NCBI GenBank assembly: GCA_937891765.1
Contig: CALAGQ010000005.1
Location: 1-61,189 of the forward strand
Reading direction: 5' to 3'
Length of the DNA stretch: 61,189 nt
From: an uncultured Nitrospina sp.
Lineage (GTDB): Bacteria > Nitrospinota > Nitrospinia > Nitrospinales > VA-1
The notes under the pieces are model-generated. The model was not told the DNA's origin. It saw nothing but the letters and a program-made list of their open reading frames with translations, and searched no databases. Position numbers and translations under genes: made by a program. Positions within the stretch are counted from its first letter, which is position 1. Each line of letters starts with the position of its first letter. Positions 25,837 to 35,214 of the stretch are shown here, piece by piece.

Positions 25837-26443
25837 GCTAGGCTTCTCCCTCCTTGAGGTTGTGGTTGCGCTTGCCATTCTGGCTGGAGGCTTTTTGACC
25901 GTGCTCAACCTGTTTTCGGGAAGCGTCCTTTCGGTGGATTTCTCCGGCCAATACCTGAAAGCGGTCACACTGGCAAACTCAAAAATAAATGAACTGGAAA
26001 TGCTGAATTTTCGACCCAGTGAATACTCCGGTAATTTTAAAAATGAAGAAGGTTACCATTGGGAGGTCGACATCGCACCTCATGATTCTCCATTGAACGA
26101 TTCCGACTCCGGCATCCAACTACAAAAAGTTCTTTTAAAAGTCTCATGGGAAGATCGAGGTCAAACCCGCAATGTCGAATTGGCCACACTTCATCTGGAA
26201 GGCCAGACCTACCCGGTTTCAGACTCGCGTTTGGAAAAACTGTTTGCGGGAGGAGCTTCTCCTGGCAGCCCTGGAGGGGATGATGAAACTTCCGATGCGT
26301 CGTCAAATGATTCGGGTTCAGAAACCTCTTCCAGTTCAGCATCAGCCAACTTGAGTGGCGCTAGCACTCTGACCTCCTCTCCATCTGTTTCTTGTCCTTC
26401 TGGCACAACTTACCTTTTTGGAGCGGGGTGCGTTGTTCCATGA
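25778..26443 (+). CDS. gspI: Minor pseudopilin GspI
   Basis: Pseudopilin with prepilin site G|FSLLEVVVALAILAGGFL (Glu at +5) after a leader of about 21 residues. ATG 25778 has GAGGA eight bases upstream; ATG 25754 is also in frame but has no ribosome-binding site. The body has LKAVTLANSKINELE, typical of GspI. The C-terminus is unusual: about 45 residues rich in Ser, Gly and Asp, ending with two Cys (SCPSGTTYLFGAGCVV) that may form a disulfide. Confidence 0.85.
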   Translation: MRSLSTPLPAGQKSSNCRNELGFSLLEVVVALAILAGGFLTVLNLFSGSVLSVDFSGQYLKAVTLANSKINELEMLNFRPSEYSGNFKNEEGYHWEVDIAPHDSPLNDSDSGIQLQKVLLKVSWEDRGQTRNVELATLHLEGQTYPVSDSRLEKLFAGGASPGSPGGDDETSDASSNDSGSETSSSSASANLSGASTLTSSPSVSCPSGTTYLFGAGCVVP

Positions 26444-27336
26444 AAAGAACATCTCCCAGAGGAATGATGAAGTATCAACTCAAAAACCAAAAGGGATTCA
26501 CCCTGCTGGAACTGATCCTGGCAATGTCCATTGTCGCCATCATTGTTGCATTGGGACTGGGCGGAGTTCGCCTTGGAATCTCAGCCCGGGATGTGGGAGA
26601 AAAAAAGGTAGACACCTATCAAAGATTGCGCATTATCAGTGAACAGCTCAAGCAAAAGCTTCAATCCACTTATCCGGTATTTGTCAGTCAGAAGGATGGG
26701 GTACCCGGCGTCACGGTTCCCACCTCATCACAAAGAATACTTGCTTTTGAAGGCAACGCAGACTCTATACGTTTCGTCACCTTCGCCACGCCTATGACCG
26801 CGTCAGATCCAACGACATTAACTCATGAGGCTAAATTTTATATTGGCGAGCACCCGGAAACCGGTCAGGTTGGAGTCATTTTGATGGAACGCGATATTTC
26901 CGACGGCAATGTGTTTTCCAAGATTGAACCGCGCTCAGACTCCACTCAATATTTTGTTTTGGCCGCGAACGTGGCACAAATGACATTTAGGTACTACCAG
27001 ATGAAAAAATTGCCGCCTCAGGAAGTAGAAGGGGCAGATAAAAATGCCCTGCAATTTTCTGGACAGTGGGTTGACCGGGTTTTCATGGTCCCTTTTGAAC
27101 AAAGCCAGGCCGACCCCAGTCAGGCCAACCCGGTATTGGAATTTGAAAAATCTAATAAAATATCGCTTCCACGGGCTGTAGAGATCACAATCGGAGTCAT
27201 TCCTCCGTCTAAACCGGGAGAAGAAGATAAAGAATTGGAACCTGTTTTTTCACCCCCTATCATTGTTTTACTAAATTCTGGAATAGAATTTGCACGACCT
27301 CCAATAGAAAAAGAGGATGACAATGAAAAGGCCTAA
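26440..27336 (+). CDS. gspJ: Minor pseudopilin GspJ
   Basis: Pseudopilin with prepilin site KG|FTLLELILAMSIVAIIVAL and Glu at +5. The globular part has the GspJ pattern RLRIISEQLKQKLQ and a C-terminal beta sheet. ATG 26440 overlaps the gspI stop as ATGA. ATG 26464/26467 directly behind AGAGGA are alternatives. It forms the tip complex with GspI and GspK. The tail is Glu/Lys-rich. Confidence 0.85.
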   Translation: MKRTSPRGMMKYQLKNQKGFTLLELILAMSIVAIIVALGLGGVRLGISARDVGEKKVDTYQRLRIISEQLKQKLQSTYPVFVSQKDGVPGVTVPTSSQRILAFEGNADSIRFVTFATPMTASDPTTLTHEAKFYIGEHPETGQVGVILMERDISDGNVFSKIEPRSDSTQYFVLAANVAQMTFRYYQMKKLPPQEVEGADKNALQFSGQWVDRVFMVPFEQSQADPSQANPVLEFEKSNKISLPRAVEITIGVIPPSKPGEEDKELEPVFSPPIIVLLNSGIEFARPPIEKEDDNEKA

Positions 27337-28294
27337 TATCAATCAAAACGGCATTGCCCTGATGATCGTTCTATGGGTTCTTGTTTTGTTGATGGCTTTA
27401 GCGACGGAATTCGCTTTTTCGATGAAAATGGAGGTCAACACAACTCGAAACTATAAGGAAGACACCGAGAGCTACTATCTGGCCAAGGCCGGGCTCAACC
27501 TGGCAATGGCAGAGTTGTTCAAAACTGCCAGTTTTCATTCCATTCATGATGAGTATGGATGGATCACCGGAAATGCGGCCCAGGCTCCAGCCACCGGAAA
27601 CGCGACAGAAGAAAGCGTAGAGGAAGTTCAAGAGTATGACATCGTCAATAGAACCGACATCGAATTGGAAAATGGAACCATCACTTACACCATTCAGGAC
27701 GAAAATGGGAAAATAGCCATCAACACGGCCAGCAAAGACACATTGAACAAACTCCTGGATTATTCCGGGGTTAAAGATAAGATTAACCGGGATACCATTT
27801 CGGATTCAATTCTGGATTGGATTGACAGTAATAAAAACCATCGCATCAATGGAGCAGAAGATGATTATTACCGGACCCTGCGTCCGCCCTATTACGCGAA
27901 AAACGGAAATATAGAAACCCTTAGCGAATTGTTGAAAGTAAGAGGAGTCACCGAAGAAATTTTTTACGGCTCTCAGGAAGAAGATGGAGAGTATAAGGGT
28001 ATTGTCCAATTTTTAACCGTTTATAATTTTACATCGGTGAACCCAAACACCGCCAGTGAAGAAGTGTTAAAGATTCTCTATTCCGCTGAACAAGCTGAGG
28101 AAATTCTAAGTAACCGGGCTGCAAAGGGGTATCACTCCAACAGTCTCTCTACCTTCTTCAGGATCACTTCGACAGGAAAAGTACAGGGAAGCAGAACGGA
28201 ACACACGCTGGAAACGGTTCTCGAGAAAACCGGCTCGGGGAACAATAAAAACATGATCACTCATTATTGGAACGATAACGTCCTCGACTTATGA
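27323..28294 (+). CDS. gspK: Minor pseudopilin GspK
   Basis: The largest pseudopilin, at the pseudopilus tip. It starts with NG|IALMIVLWVLVLLMALATEFAF; position +5 is Met rather than Glu, as usual for GspK. The body holds the alpha domain with two helix-hairpin-helix-like SAM folds (AINTASKDTLNKLLDYSGV and SVNPNTASEEVLKIL) and a D-S-N-K-N-H-R-I-N calcium-like loop. ATG 27323 has AGAGGA five bases upstream, better than ATG 27317. It ends in an ATGA overlap with gspL. Confidence 0.9.
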   Translation: MKRPNINQNGIALMIVLWVLVLLMALATEFAFSMKMEVNTTRNYKEDTESYYLAKAGLNLAMAELFKTASFHSIHDEYGWITGNAAQAPATGNATEESVEEVQEYDIVNRTDIELENGTITYTIQDENGKIAINTASKDTLNKLLDYSGVKDKINRDTISDSILDWIDSNKNHRINGAEDDYYRTLRPPYYAKNGNIETLSELLKVRGVTEEIFYGSQEEDGEYKGIVQFLTVYNFTSVNPNTASEEVLKILYSAEQAEEILSNRAAKGYHSNSLSTFFRITSTGKVQGSRTEHTLETVLEKTGSGNNKNMITHYWNDNVLDL

Positions 28295-29760
28295 AATCCA
28301 TATTTGTAGAAAAATCTCTGGGAATAGATATCCGCGAGGAGTCGGTATCCCTGACTCTTGTCGGGAAAAAGTTGCGTACGATTGAGATCCTCGCAGAGGA
28401 AACGATTACACTGAAGCCCTTGACCGGCAAAGACGAAAAAGCAGAGAAACATTTTCTCAGCAAGGTCAACCATTTCCTGGTAGACCATGACACCTGGCCG
28501 GAGTCGGTGGTAGTAAGCCTGCCCAGAGGTTATGTTACTTTCAAAACTTTTGAGCTTCCTGCTCCCGATCTGGAGTCTGCCCGATCCATGGTCGAATTTG
28601 AACTGGAGCGCCAGTTTTCTTCCGGACTGGAAGATTTATATTACACCTTTCAACTCACCCCCAAGACAGGGAATGTTTTTCATATAGCCTCGGCGGCGAT
28701 TAAAAATGAAATCGCCAATTACTATCTCGACCTGATTCGAAAGCTCAATCTGGTCCCTACAATTCTAGATGTCTCCACATTCGCAAATGTCAACCTTGGC
28801 TTTTCACAAGAAGTTGAAAACGATTCATCGGTCTGGGCACTGGCAGACATCAGCCCAGAGGCTTTGGATATTGCCCTCATAAAAAATAATACCATAGAAT
28901 TTTCAAGGAATCTGAGCTGGGTCAAGCCGACAATCAAAGACGCAAATTCAGGGAGAATAAGTGATCCCGCTCAGTTGGAAAATTTAGCCGCGGAAATCAC
29001 CACAACCATTGTCAACGAACTGCAACAAGCTCTTTCATCTTGCCGTAGCATCGAAGACAATGAACGCGTGGGTCATATTTTTTTGAATGGGGGAGGCGTT
29101 CTGTTTCCCCGCATCGCCCAACACCTGGAAAAGGAAACAGAAGTTTCAACCACTGCTTTGCAGTCCCCCAAATCAGTAAGAACCCCCGAATCGCCTTCCC
29201 CATCGCTGACTTCTCTGGGTCTTGGCTTGAGGGAGTTGAAAAAGCAAAAAGTCGAAACCAACCTTTTGCCCGCAGACTTGCGACCAAAAAGGAGCAAGGT
29301 GAATCTCAAAATGACCCTGGCTCTGGCCGCCACGGTGGTTCTTCTTTTAGCAGGTTGGTTTGCCAACAAGGTGGTCTACACCAATAAAGCACTGGGCACT
29401 CTGGATAAACAATTGAATGAAATTAAAGGCCAGGTTGCCAGCTTGGAAAAAATCGATATGGAATATGAGTCCCTCAAGCATTATGTGGACATTCTAAATA
29501 CCATAAGCCGGCAATACCCGGACAAACTTCCCGTGCTGGACGAATTGAGCCGATCCCTTCCCCATGACACATGGTTGACGCACTTAAAAGTCAAACAGGA
29601 AGAAGTAGAGATCAAAGGGTATTCCCCTGTCGCCTCAAAACTTGTTCCGATATTGGAACAAACCAAAACCTTCAAGGAAACAGGTTTTGTGGGAACAATC
29701 GTCAGCGAGTCGACAGGTGAGAAGTTCACCATTCACGCCGACCTGGAAACGACTTCGTGA
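28291..29760 (+). CDS. gspL: Type II secretion protein GspL (PilM/PilN-like)
   Basis: The cytoplasmic part (residues 1-330) is an actin-like PilM-type fold beginning with SLGIDIREESVSLTLV. A membrane helix follows at about 339-360, then a periplasmic PilN-like coiled coil and ferredoxin-like domain. GspL joins GspE to the platform. At 489 residues it is long but normal for a PilM-PilN-type fusion. It is coupled to gspK (ATGA) and to gspM (GTGA). Confidence 0.9.
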   Translation: MKSIFVEKSLGIDIREESVSLTLVGKKLRTIEILAEETITLKPLTGKDEKAEKHFLSKVNHFLVDHDTWPESVVVSLPRGYVTFKTFELPAPDLESARSMVEFELERQFSSGLEDLYYTFQLTPKTGNVFHIASAAIKNEIANYYLDLIRKLNLVPTILDVSTFANVNLGFSQEVENDSSVWALADISPEALDIALIKNNTIEFSRNLSWVKPTIKDANSGRISDPAQLENLAAEITTTIVNELQQALSSCRSIEDNERVGHIFLNGGGVLFPRIAQHLEKETEVSTTALQSPKSVRTPESPSPSLTSLGLGLRELKKQKVETNLLPADLRPKRSKVNLKMTLALAATVVLLLAGWFANKVVYTNKALGTLDKQLNEIKGQVASLEKIDMEYESLKHYVDILNTISRQYPDKLPVLDELSRSLPHDTWLTHLKVKQEEVEIKGYSPVASKLVPILEQTKTFKETGFVGTIVSESTGEKFTIHADLETTS

Positions 29761-30335
29761 ATATGGATATCACCCAAAGAGACAGAAATGTTTTATTAGC
29801 CGGCTTTATATTTGTGGTTGGGTATCTGCTGTTCTTTTTTGTTGCAGAGCCGATTTATAAAAAACAGGTGAAAATAGACGATACAATCAAAAATAAAGTC
29901 CAGTTCATCCAAAAATATTACGAAATTCTCAACCAGAAATCTTATTACCATGAAAAAGAAAAGGCCAACCGCAGCACCCATACGAGCCTGACCCGTAGAT
30001 TTTTCAAAGAAAAGCAAACTGGCCTTGCTGCGGCCAGCCTGCAAAAATTGGTCGAAAGCTTTTCCGCAGGAACCGTAACCATTGAACGGACCAAGGTGGA
30101 GAAGCCTAAATACATAGAAGGCATGCTTGCGGTGCCAATAGAAATCTCTGTTCGCTGCAACCTTAAAAACCTATCGCTGTTTTTAATGCGCATAGAAAAT
30201 GACGAAAAATTTCTAATTATAGAAGAGCTTCAATCACGAAGAATTAATAAAACCGATCCGGAAGATCTGCAAACCCGTCTAATAATAACGGGCTTCATTC
30301 AGGAGCTTGAACCCCAAGGCGTGAAACCAATATGA
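29757..30335 (+). CDS. gspM: Type II secretion protein GspM (PilO-like)
   Basis: A bitopic membrane protein: a short cytoplasmic start, one membrane helix (about residues 13-33), a coiled coil (about 40-75) and a ferredoxin-like periplasmic domain (about 105-190). This is the GspM/PilO layout. It starts at GTG 29757, overlapping the gspL stop, and ends in an ATGA overlap with gspD. The sequence is divergent; position and topology support the call. Confidence 0.8.
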   Translation: MNMDITQRDRNVLLAGFIFVVGYLLFFFVAEPIYKKQVKIDDTIKNKVQFIQKYYEILNQKSYYHEKEKANRSTHTSLTRRFFKEKQTGLAAASLQKLVESFSAGTVTIERTKVEKPKYIEGMLAVPIEISVRCNLKNLSLFLMRIENDEKFLIIEELQSRRINKTDPEDLQTRLIITGFIQELEPQGVKPI

Positions 30336-32818
30336 AACGTATTCCTATCATCTTAGCAGCGTTCGTGCTGTCCACCGCCTGGTACGGATGCGGGGCGACT
30401 AAAAAATCCACCATGCATCGACTCAAGAATAAAACCGATGTTGTAGATTCCATGGTCTTGTCTGATCGTAGTAGCGAAAAAACCGGGGCCGAAGAATTGA
30501 TTGATCCCGAAAAAATCAGGGATATCCCAAAATCCCAGCACTCGAAAAAAATCCGCGTCACGGGTGACAACACCCCCCTGCGCAAGGGGCCGGGAACCCA
30601 ATACCAGAAAATCGGTACTGCTACAAAAGGAGACCAGTTTGACCTGATCCGTGTTGAAAGGGGTTTTGGGAAAGGCCAAACCTGGTACCTTGTTGAAGGC
30701 GCTACCGGGGGCAAGTTTTTTATCCCCAGCCAATCATCACGCATTATCCGGGAAAAATCCGAACCTGCCGTAGAAACCACACAGGCACAGAAAGGCATTG
30801 AGTCCGAAACCCCGGAAGCTTCCCATGAGAAAGTTGAAAAAGTTGATCTCCAAAAGCGGGAAAAAACCTCGCTGGATAAAATTCAAACGGTAGTGAGTGT
30901 CGAGCCTGATCTTCCTGAGGAACTGAAAGAAGCCAAACATATAACTCTCAACTTTGAGGGAACAGAACTCTATGATGTCATCACCACATTCTGCGAACTA
31001 CTGAAGATTGATTATGTTATCGAAGGCAATGTTGAAGGCAAGGTAACTTTGCAAACTTTCAACAAAATTCCGGTTGGCGACCTTTACTCCGTTCTGGAAC
31101 AAATTCTTGCCCTTAATAATGTGACAGTGGTCAAAAGCGGAAATTTTTATCGTTTCCTCCGGGCTACCGATGCGGCAAAAAAACCCTTGGGTATCCACTT
31201 TGCCGATGATCCGAGTATCCCGGATAAAGAACGTATGATCATTCAGATCATTCCACTTCAGCATATCTCTGCAGAGTCGATGAGAAAAATCATCACCCCA
31301 CTTCTCACCACCAACGCCAGCTTTATCGAAATTCCTGAAACCAACAATCTAATGATGATTGAGATGGCCTACAACGTCAAACGTATCGTCAAGGTCGTGC
31401 AGGCTCTGGATATTGACAAGCTGGCCTCTTCAGACATCCAACTTTATAAACTGCGAAATGCGGATTCAGAAGTACTGGTCAAGGAACTGGAGGAGATTTT
31501 CAGTTCTATGGGATATAAAGAAGCTCTTGGCGATTCGCTTTCGTTCCTCTCGCTGACGCGATTAAACTCGATCCTCGTGGTCAACGCTTTTGATAAAATT
31601 CTGCCGACCATTGAGTTCTGGGTCAACCGTCTCGACCAACCGGTCGCGGAAGGAGATGTGAGTACCTTCGTTTATTATGTTCAAAATGGCGATGCCCCAG
31701 CTTTGGCCGGCCTTTTAAGTGGAATCTTTCCCTCTGCCCAAAGCGCGTCTTCCACAACGACAACAACTTCAAAAGTCGCCCAACCCAAGACTACCGCCAC
31801 GGGAGCAAATGCAAATGTATCTGGAGCCAAGACCTCTGTATCTGCGGGTAAAAATCCCGTGGTTCAGACAACAAGCGGCCTCAGTGGTGACTTCGAAGGT
31901 GAGATCACCATTTTGCCGGACCCGGATACCAACTCTATAATCATTCGCACCAGTCCGCGCAATTACCCGGCTATCCTGGCTCTGATTAATAAACTGGATT
32001 TGTTACCACAACAGGTTTTAATTGAGGTGTTGATCGTTGACCTCACTGTTGATGAGCAGACCACGACGGGATTGGATTTTGCCATAAAAAATTCTATAGG
32101 TGCTTCAAATGTATCTGGGAGCGTCAGTGGAACTGAAACCGGACTCACCAGCATAGGGAATTCTATCGGAACCGCCACCTCTTCATTTTTACAAGGTGGG
32201 AGTTTCTTCATCGGCCAGCCCGACAAAATCATAGCTCAGTTACAACTTTTCGCGTCTGACTCCAAGGCCAATGTTCTGGCCAACCCCATTCTGGTGACTT
32301 CGGACAACAAGGCGGCAAATATTTCTATCACCGATGAAATCCCTATAGTGCAGGAGGCCAGCACCCCAACAGCTGGCGGAGCGATTGTCAGCGCGACGGT
32401 TGAGTTCCGCAGTGTCGGAGTCAAACTGGCTATCACGCCTAAGATCAATTCAGAAAATTTTATCAACCTGAAAATCAACCAGGAAATCTCCAGCCAAGGG
32501 ATAAATGTGGGTAGCCAGCCTTCGTTCAACACCCGACAGGTGAACACAGAAGTGGTGCTCAAAGACAATCAGGTGCTGATTATGGGCGGTTTGATGCGTA
32601 CAACCGCCAAAGAAACAGTCTCAGGGGTACCTTTGCTGAAGGATCTCCCCTATTTAGGGAGACTGTTTGGCTCCAAGAACATCACCCTCAATAAGACCGA
32701 GTTGATGATATTTATCACCCCTCACGTTATCTCGAACTCTGATGATTCTGAGTTTGTCACCCGCGAATTCAAAAAACGCCTGAGCAACCTGAAAAACTTC
32801 GACTCCAACGGAAGTTAG
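30332..32818 (+). CDS. gspD: Type II secretin GspD with an N-terminal SH3b domain
   Basis: Outer-membrane secretin, 828 residues. A signal peptide ends near Cys20, with a poor lipobox (WYGC). Next is a bacterial SH3 domain (about residues 70-140: IRVTGDNTPLRKGPGTQYQKI and W-Y-L-V-E). N0 and N1-N3 domains follow (about 205-540), with a Ser/Thr/Ala-rich insert near 465-520. The C-terminal secretin domain includes VLANPILVTSDNKAA and VLKDNQVLIMGGLMR. The SH3b domain is not part of standard GspD and may anchor to peptidoglycan. It is the last gene of the operon, unlike the usual gspC-gspD order. No gspN or gspO is present here. Confidence 0.93.
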   Translation: MKRIPIILAAFVLSTAWYGCGATKKSTMHRLKNKTDVVDSMVLSDRSSEKTGAEELIDPEKIRDIPKSQHSKKIRVTGDNTPLRKGPGTQYQKIGTATKGDQFDLIRVERGFGKGQTWYLVEGATGGKFFIPSQSSRIIREKSEPAVETTQAQKGIESETPEASHEKVEKVDLQKREKTSLDKIQTVVSVEPDLPEELKEAKHITLNFEGTELYDVITTFCELLKIDYVIEGNVEGKVTLQTFNKIPVGDLYSVLEQILALNNVTVVKSGNFYRFLRATDAAKKPLGIHFADDPSIPDKERMIIQIIPLQHISAESMRKIITPLLTTNASFIEIPETNNLMMIEMAYNVKRIVKVVQALDIDKLASSDIQLYKLRNADSEVLVKELEEIFSSMGYKEALGDSLSFLSLTRLNSILVVNAFDKILPTIEFWVNRLDQPVAEGDVSTFVYYVQNGDAPALAGLLSGIFPSAQSASSTTTTTSKVAQPKTTATGANANVSGAKTSVSAGKNPVVQTTSGLSGDFEGEITILPDPDTNSIIIRTSPRNYPAILALINKLDLLPQQVLIEVLIVDLTVDEQTTTGLDFAIKNSIGASNVSGSVSGTETGLTSIGNSIGTATSSFLQGGSFFIGQPDKIIAQLQLFASDSKANVLANPILVTSDNKAANISITDEIPIVQEASTPTAGGAIVSATVEFRSVGVKLAITPKINSENFINLKINQEISSQGINVGSQPSFNTRQVNTEVVLKDNQVLIMGGLMRTTAKETVSGVPLLKDLPYLGRLFGSKNITLNKTELMIFITPHVISNSDDSEFVTREFKKRLSNLKNFDSNGS

Positions 32819-32849
32819 CCTACAAAACCCCGGAAAAAACCCCATAAAG

Positions 32850-32877
32850 TGCTTGAAATCAGGGTCAATCTCAAGCA
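32850..32877 (+). terminator. Hairpin after gspD
   Basis: TGCTTGA (32850-32856) pairs with TCAAGCA (32871-32877) across a 14-base loop, followed after a few bases by TTCTTTT. It is a plausible but weak terminator of the secretion operon. Confidence 0.4.
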
Positions 32878-32988
32878 TAGTAGGTGTTCTTTTATTCTAC
32901 AAATCCCTTCCGTGCACAGTTATTTCCTGGCATATGGAGGAACCCTTCCAAAGGAAGCGGATTAGAGCGCCAGATTCCCAGAGTTGAA

Positions 32989-33915
32989 ATGATTAAATCC
33001 AAATTCGAGAATAGTTTAGAGTTGATCGGTGGCACCCCTTTGGTTAAACTGAACAACGTTATTCCTTCAAATGGCGCCAATATTTTCGCTAAGCTGGAAT
33101 TCTTCAACCCAGGGGGCAGTGTCAAGGATCGTATTGCACTGGCCATGGTGGAAGATGCGGAAAAAAAGGGCTTGCTGAAACCCGGTTCCACGATTATTGA
33201 GCCCACAAGTGGAAATACAGGGATCGGCCTCGCTCTGGTAGGTGCCATCAAGGGCTATAATGTCATACTGGTCATGTCCGAGAACATGAGCACCGAACGA
33301 AGGATGATTCTGGAAAGTTTCGGCGCAAAAACCGAATTGAGTCGAGCCGAATTCGGGATGGAAGGCACCATCCAACGGGCAGAAGAAATGCTGGCTGAAC
33401 ATCCAGACTATTTTATGCCTCAGCAGTTCAACAATCCGGCTAATCCAGAAGTGCATCGGCAAACAACCGGGCCGGAAATCGTTGCCGCTATGAACGGTGA
33501 GTCGGTCGACGGTTTTGTCGCCGGAATTGGTACCGGGGGAACTATCACCGGTGTTGGGGAAGTCTTAAAAAAACATTATGAGCAGGTCAAAGTGGTGGGT
33601 GTCGAACCAGCAACCTCGGCAGTGTTATCGGGGAAAGCACCCGGTCCCCACAAAATCCAGGGAATTGGCGCGGGGTTTAAGCCCAATGTCCTGAACCTTG
33701 ATCTGCTGGATCGTATTTTACCCGTCTCCGACGAAGAGGCTTTTCTATTTGCCAAGAGGCTTGGGAAAGAAGAAGGTCTTCTCGCTGGCATTTCTTCCGG
33801 AGCCGCATGTTTTGCTGCCAATGAAGTGGCCAAAGAGTTAGGCCCCGGCAAAAATGTGGTTGTTGTTTTACCAGATACGGGCGAACGCTATTTCAGTTTT
33901 AATCAATACTTCTAA
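32989..33915 (+). CDS. cysK: Cysteine synthase A (O-acetylserine sulfhydrylase)
   Basis: PLP enzyme making cysteine from O-acetylserine and sulfide. Starting at ATG 32989, PLP Lys46 lies in NPGGSVKDRIA, the substrate loop is EPTSGNTGIGLA, and the phosphate loop is GIGTGGTITG. The CysK-type segment GKAPGPHKIQGIGAGF is intact, which separates it from CysM-type enzymes. The frame is open from 32884, but the extra 35 residues do not match the family. A normal 308 residues results. It heads a sulfur amino-acid cluster. Confidence 0.93.
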   Translation: MIKSKFENSLELIGGTPLVKLNNVIPSNGANIFAKLEFFNPGGSVKDRIALAMVEDAEKKGLLKPGSTIIEPTSGNTGIGLALVGAIKGYNVILVMSENMSTERRMILESFGAKTELSRAEFGMEGTIQRAEEMLAEHPDYFMPQQFNNPANPEVHRQTTGPEIVAAMNGESVDGFVAGIGTGGTITGVGEVLKKHYEQVKVVGVEPATSAVLSGKAPGPHKIQGIGAGFKPNVLNLDLLDRILPVSDEEAFLFAKRLGKEEGLLAGISSGAACFAANEVAKELGPGKNVVVVLPDTGERYFSFNQYF

Positions 33916-33920
33916 AATAA

Positions 33921-33942
33921 ACAGGATTTTGTTTTCCTGTAA
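33921..33942. other. Small hairpin between cysK and thrC
   Basis: ACAGGA (33921-33926) pairs with TCCTGT (33935-33940), followed by a run of A. It may be a weak processing or bidirectional terminator element; the 48-base gap holds nothing else. Confidence 0.3.
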
Positions 33943-33963
33943 AAAAACTAAGGGAATGTTGGA

Positions 33964-35202
33964 ATGGGTTACGTTAAAGGATTAATCTGTAAAGAATGTA
34001 AAAAAGAGTTTGCCAAAGACCCGATTCACGTTTGTGAATTTTGCTTTGGGCCCTTGGAAGTCAATTACGATTACGAAGCCATCAAAAAGGTCGTGACCAA
34101 AAAGTCCATTGAGTCTGGCCCACCCTCCATGTGGCGCTATGAGGCTCTTTTGCCTCTGGATGAGCCCCCTAAAGTAGGTCTCCACACCGGTTTCACCCCT
34201 TTAGTCAGGGCTAAAAATCTGGGCAAGGTATTGGGACTGAAAAATCTGTACCTGAAAAATGACTCCGTCAACCACCCCACTTTTTCTTTTAAGGACCGTG
34301 TCGTTTCGGTCGCCGTTTCCAAAGCCATCGAGTTTGGGTTCGACACCGTCTCCTGCGCCTCAACGGGTAATCTGGCAAACTCGGTGGCCGCCCATGCGGC
34401 AGAAGCCGGTCTGAAAAGTTACATCTTCGTTCCTGACGGACTGGAGGCGGGGAAGATTCTTGGGACCCTGATTTACGGAACGCAGTTGATCGCTGTCAAA
34501 GGTAGTTATGATGACGTGAACCGGCTTTGCAGTGAAATTGGCGCCAACCATGACTGGGCCTTCGTGAATATCAACATCCGACCTTATTATGGCGACGGAT
34601 CTAAATCTTACGGTTATGAAATTGCCGAGCAACTAGGCTGGAAAACGCCAGACAATGTCGTGGTTCCCGTCGCAGGCAGTTCGCTGATCACAAAAATATG
34701 GAAAGCTTTTCACGAATTTGAAATGTTGGGACTGGTCGACAAGGTACAAACTAAGGTTTTTGCGGCTCAGGCCACTGGTTGTTCCCCCGTCACCACAGCC
34801 ATAAAAAATGGCACTGAAAACATCATACCGGTCAAACCGAATACCATTGCCAAATCCATCGCCATCGGAAACCCAGCGGATGGTTACTACGGCATCAAAA
34901 CCGTAAACACCAGTGGTGGCTACGGAGAAGATGTGAATGATGAAGAGATCGTCACTGCCATGAGACTGCTGGCCGAGACCGAAGGCATATTCACGGAAAC
35001 TGCGGGAGGCGTTACTGTAGGCGTCACGCAAAAACTGATCCAACAAGGTCGGATCAAACCGGACGAAGTGACCGTTATTTGTATTACCGGCAACGGATTG
35101 AAAACTCAGGAAGCCCTGGCCGATTGTTTTCCCGCGCCTAGGGTGATCGAACCTAAAATAGATAATTTTGAAGAAATTTTTGCCAACGGTTTAACAGTTT
35201 AA
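33964..35202 (+). CDS. thrC: Threonine synthase
   Basis: PLP enzyme converting O-phosphohomoserine to threonine. The N-terminus has a rubredoxin-like four-Cys motif (C-K-E-C near residue 9 and C-E-F-C near 22-25). PLP Lys is in the NHPTFSFKDR block (about residues 96-105), followed by CASTGNLANSVAAHAAEAG. It is 412 residues, the archaeal/class II-like short form. AAGGG precedes ATG 33964. It sits directly before the sulfur-carrier gene (12-base gap). This raises the possibility that O-phosphohomoserine is shared with a thiocarboxylate route to homocysteine; that part is inference. Confidence 0.92.
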   Translation: MGYVKGLICKECKKEFAKDPIHVCEFCFGPLEVNYDYEAIKKVVTKKSIESGPPSMWRYEALLPLDEPPKVGLHTGFTPLVRAKNLGKVLGLKNLYLKNDSVNHPTFSFKDRVVSVAVSKAIEFGFDTVSCASTGNLANSVAAHAAEAGLKSYIFVPDGLEAGKILGTLIYGTQLIAVKGSYDDVNRLCSEIGANHDWAFVNINIRPYYGDGSKSYGYEIAEQLGWKTPDNVVVPVAGSSLITKIWKAFHEFEMLGLVDKVQTKVFAAQATGCSPVTTAIKNGTENIIPVKPNTIAKSIAIGNPADGYYGIKTVNTSGGYGEDVNDEEIVTAMRLLAETEGIFTETAGGVTVGVTQKLIQQGRIKPDEVTVICITGNGLKTQEALADCFPAPRVIEPKIDNFEEIFANGLTV

Positions 35203-35214
35203 AAGGAGTAAAGT

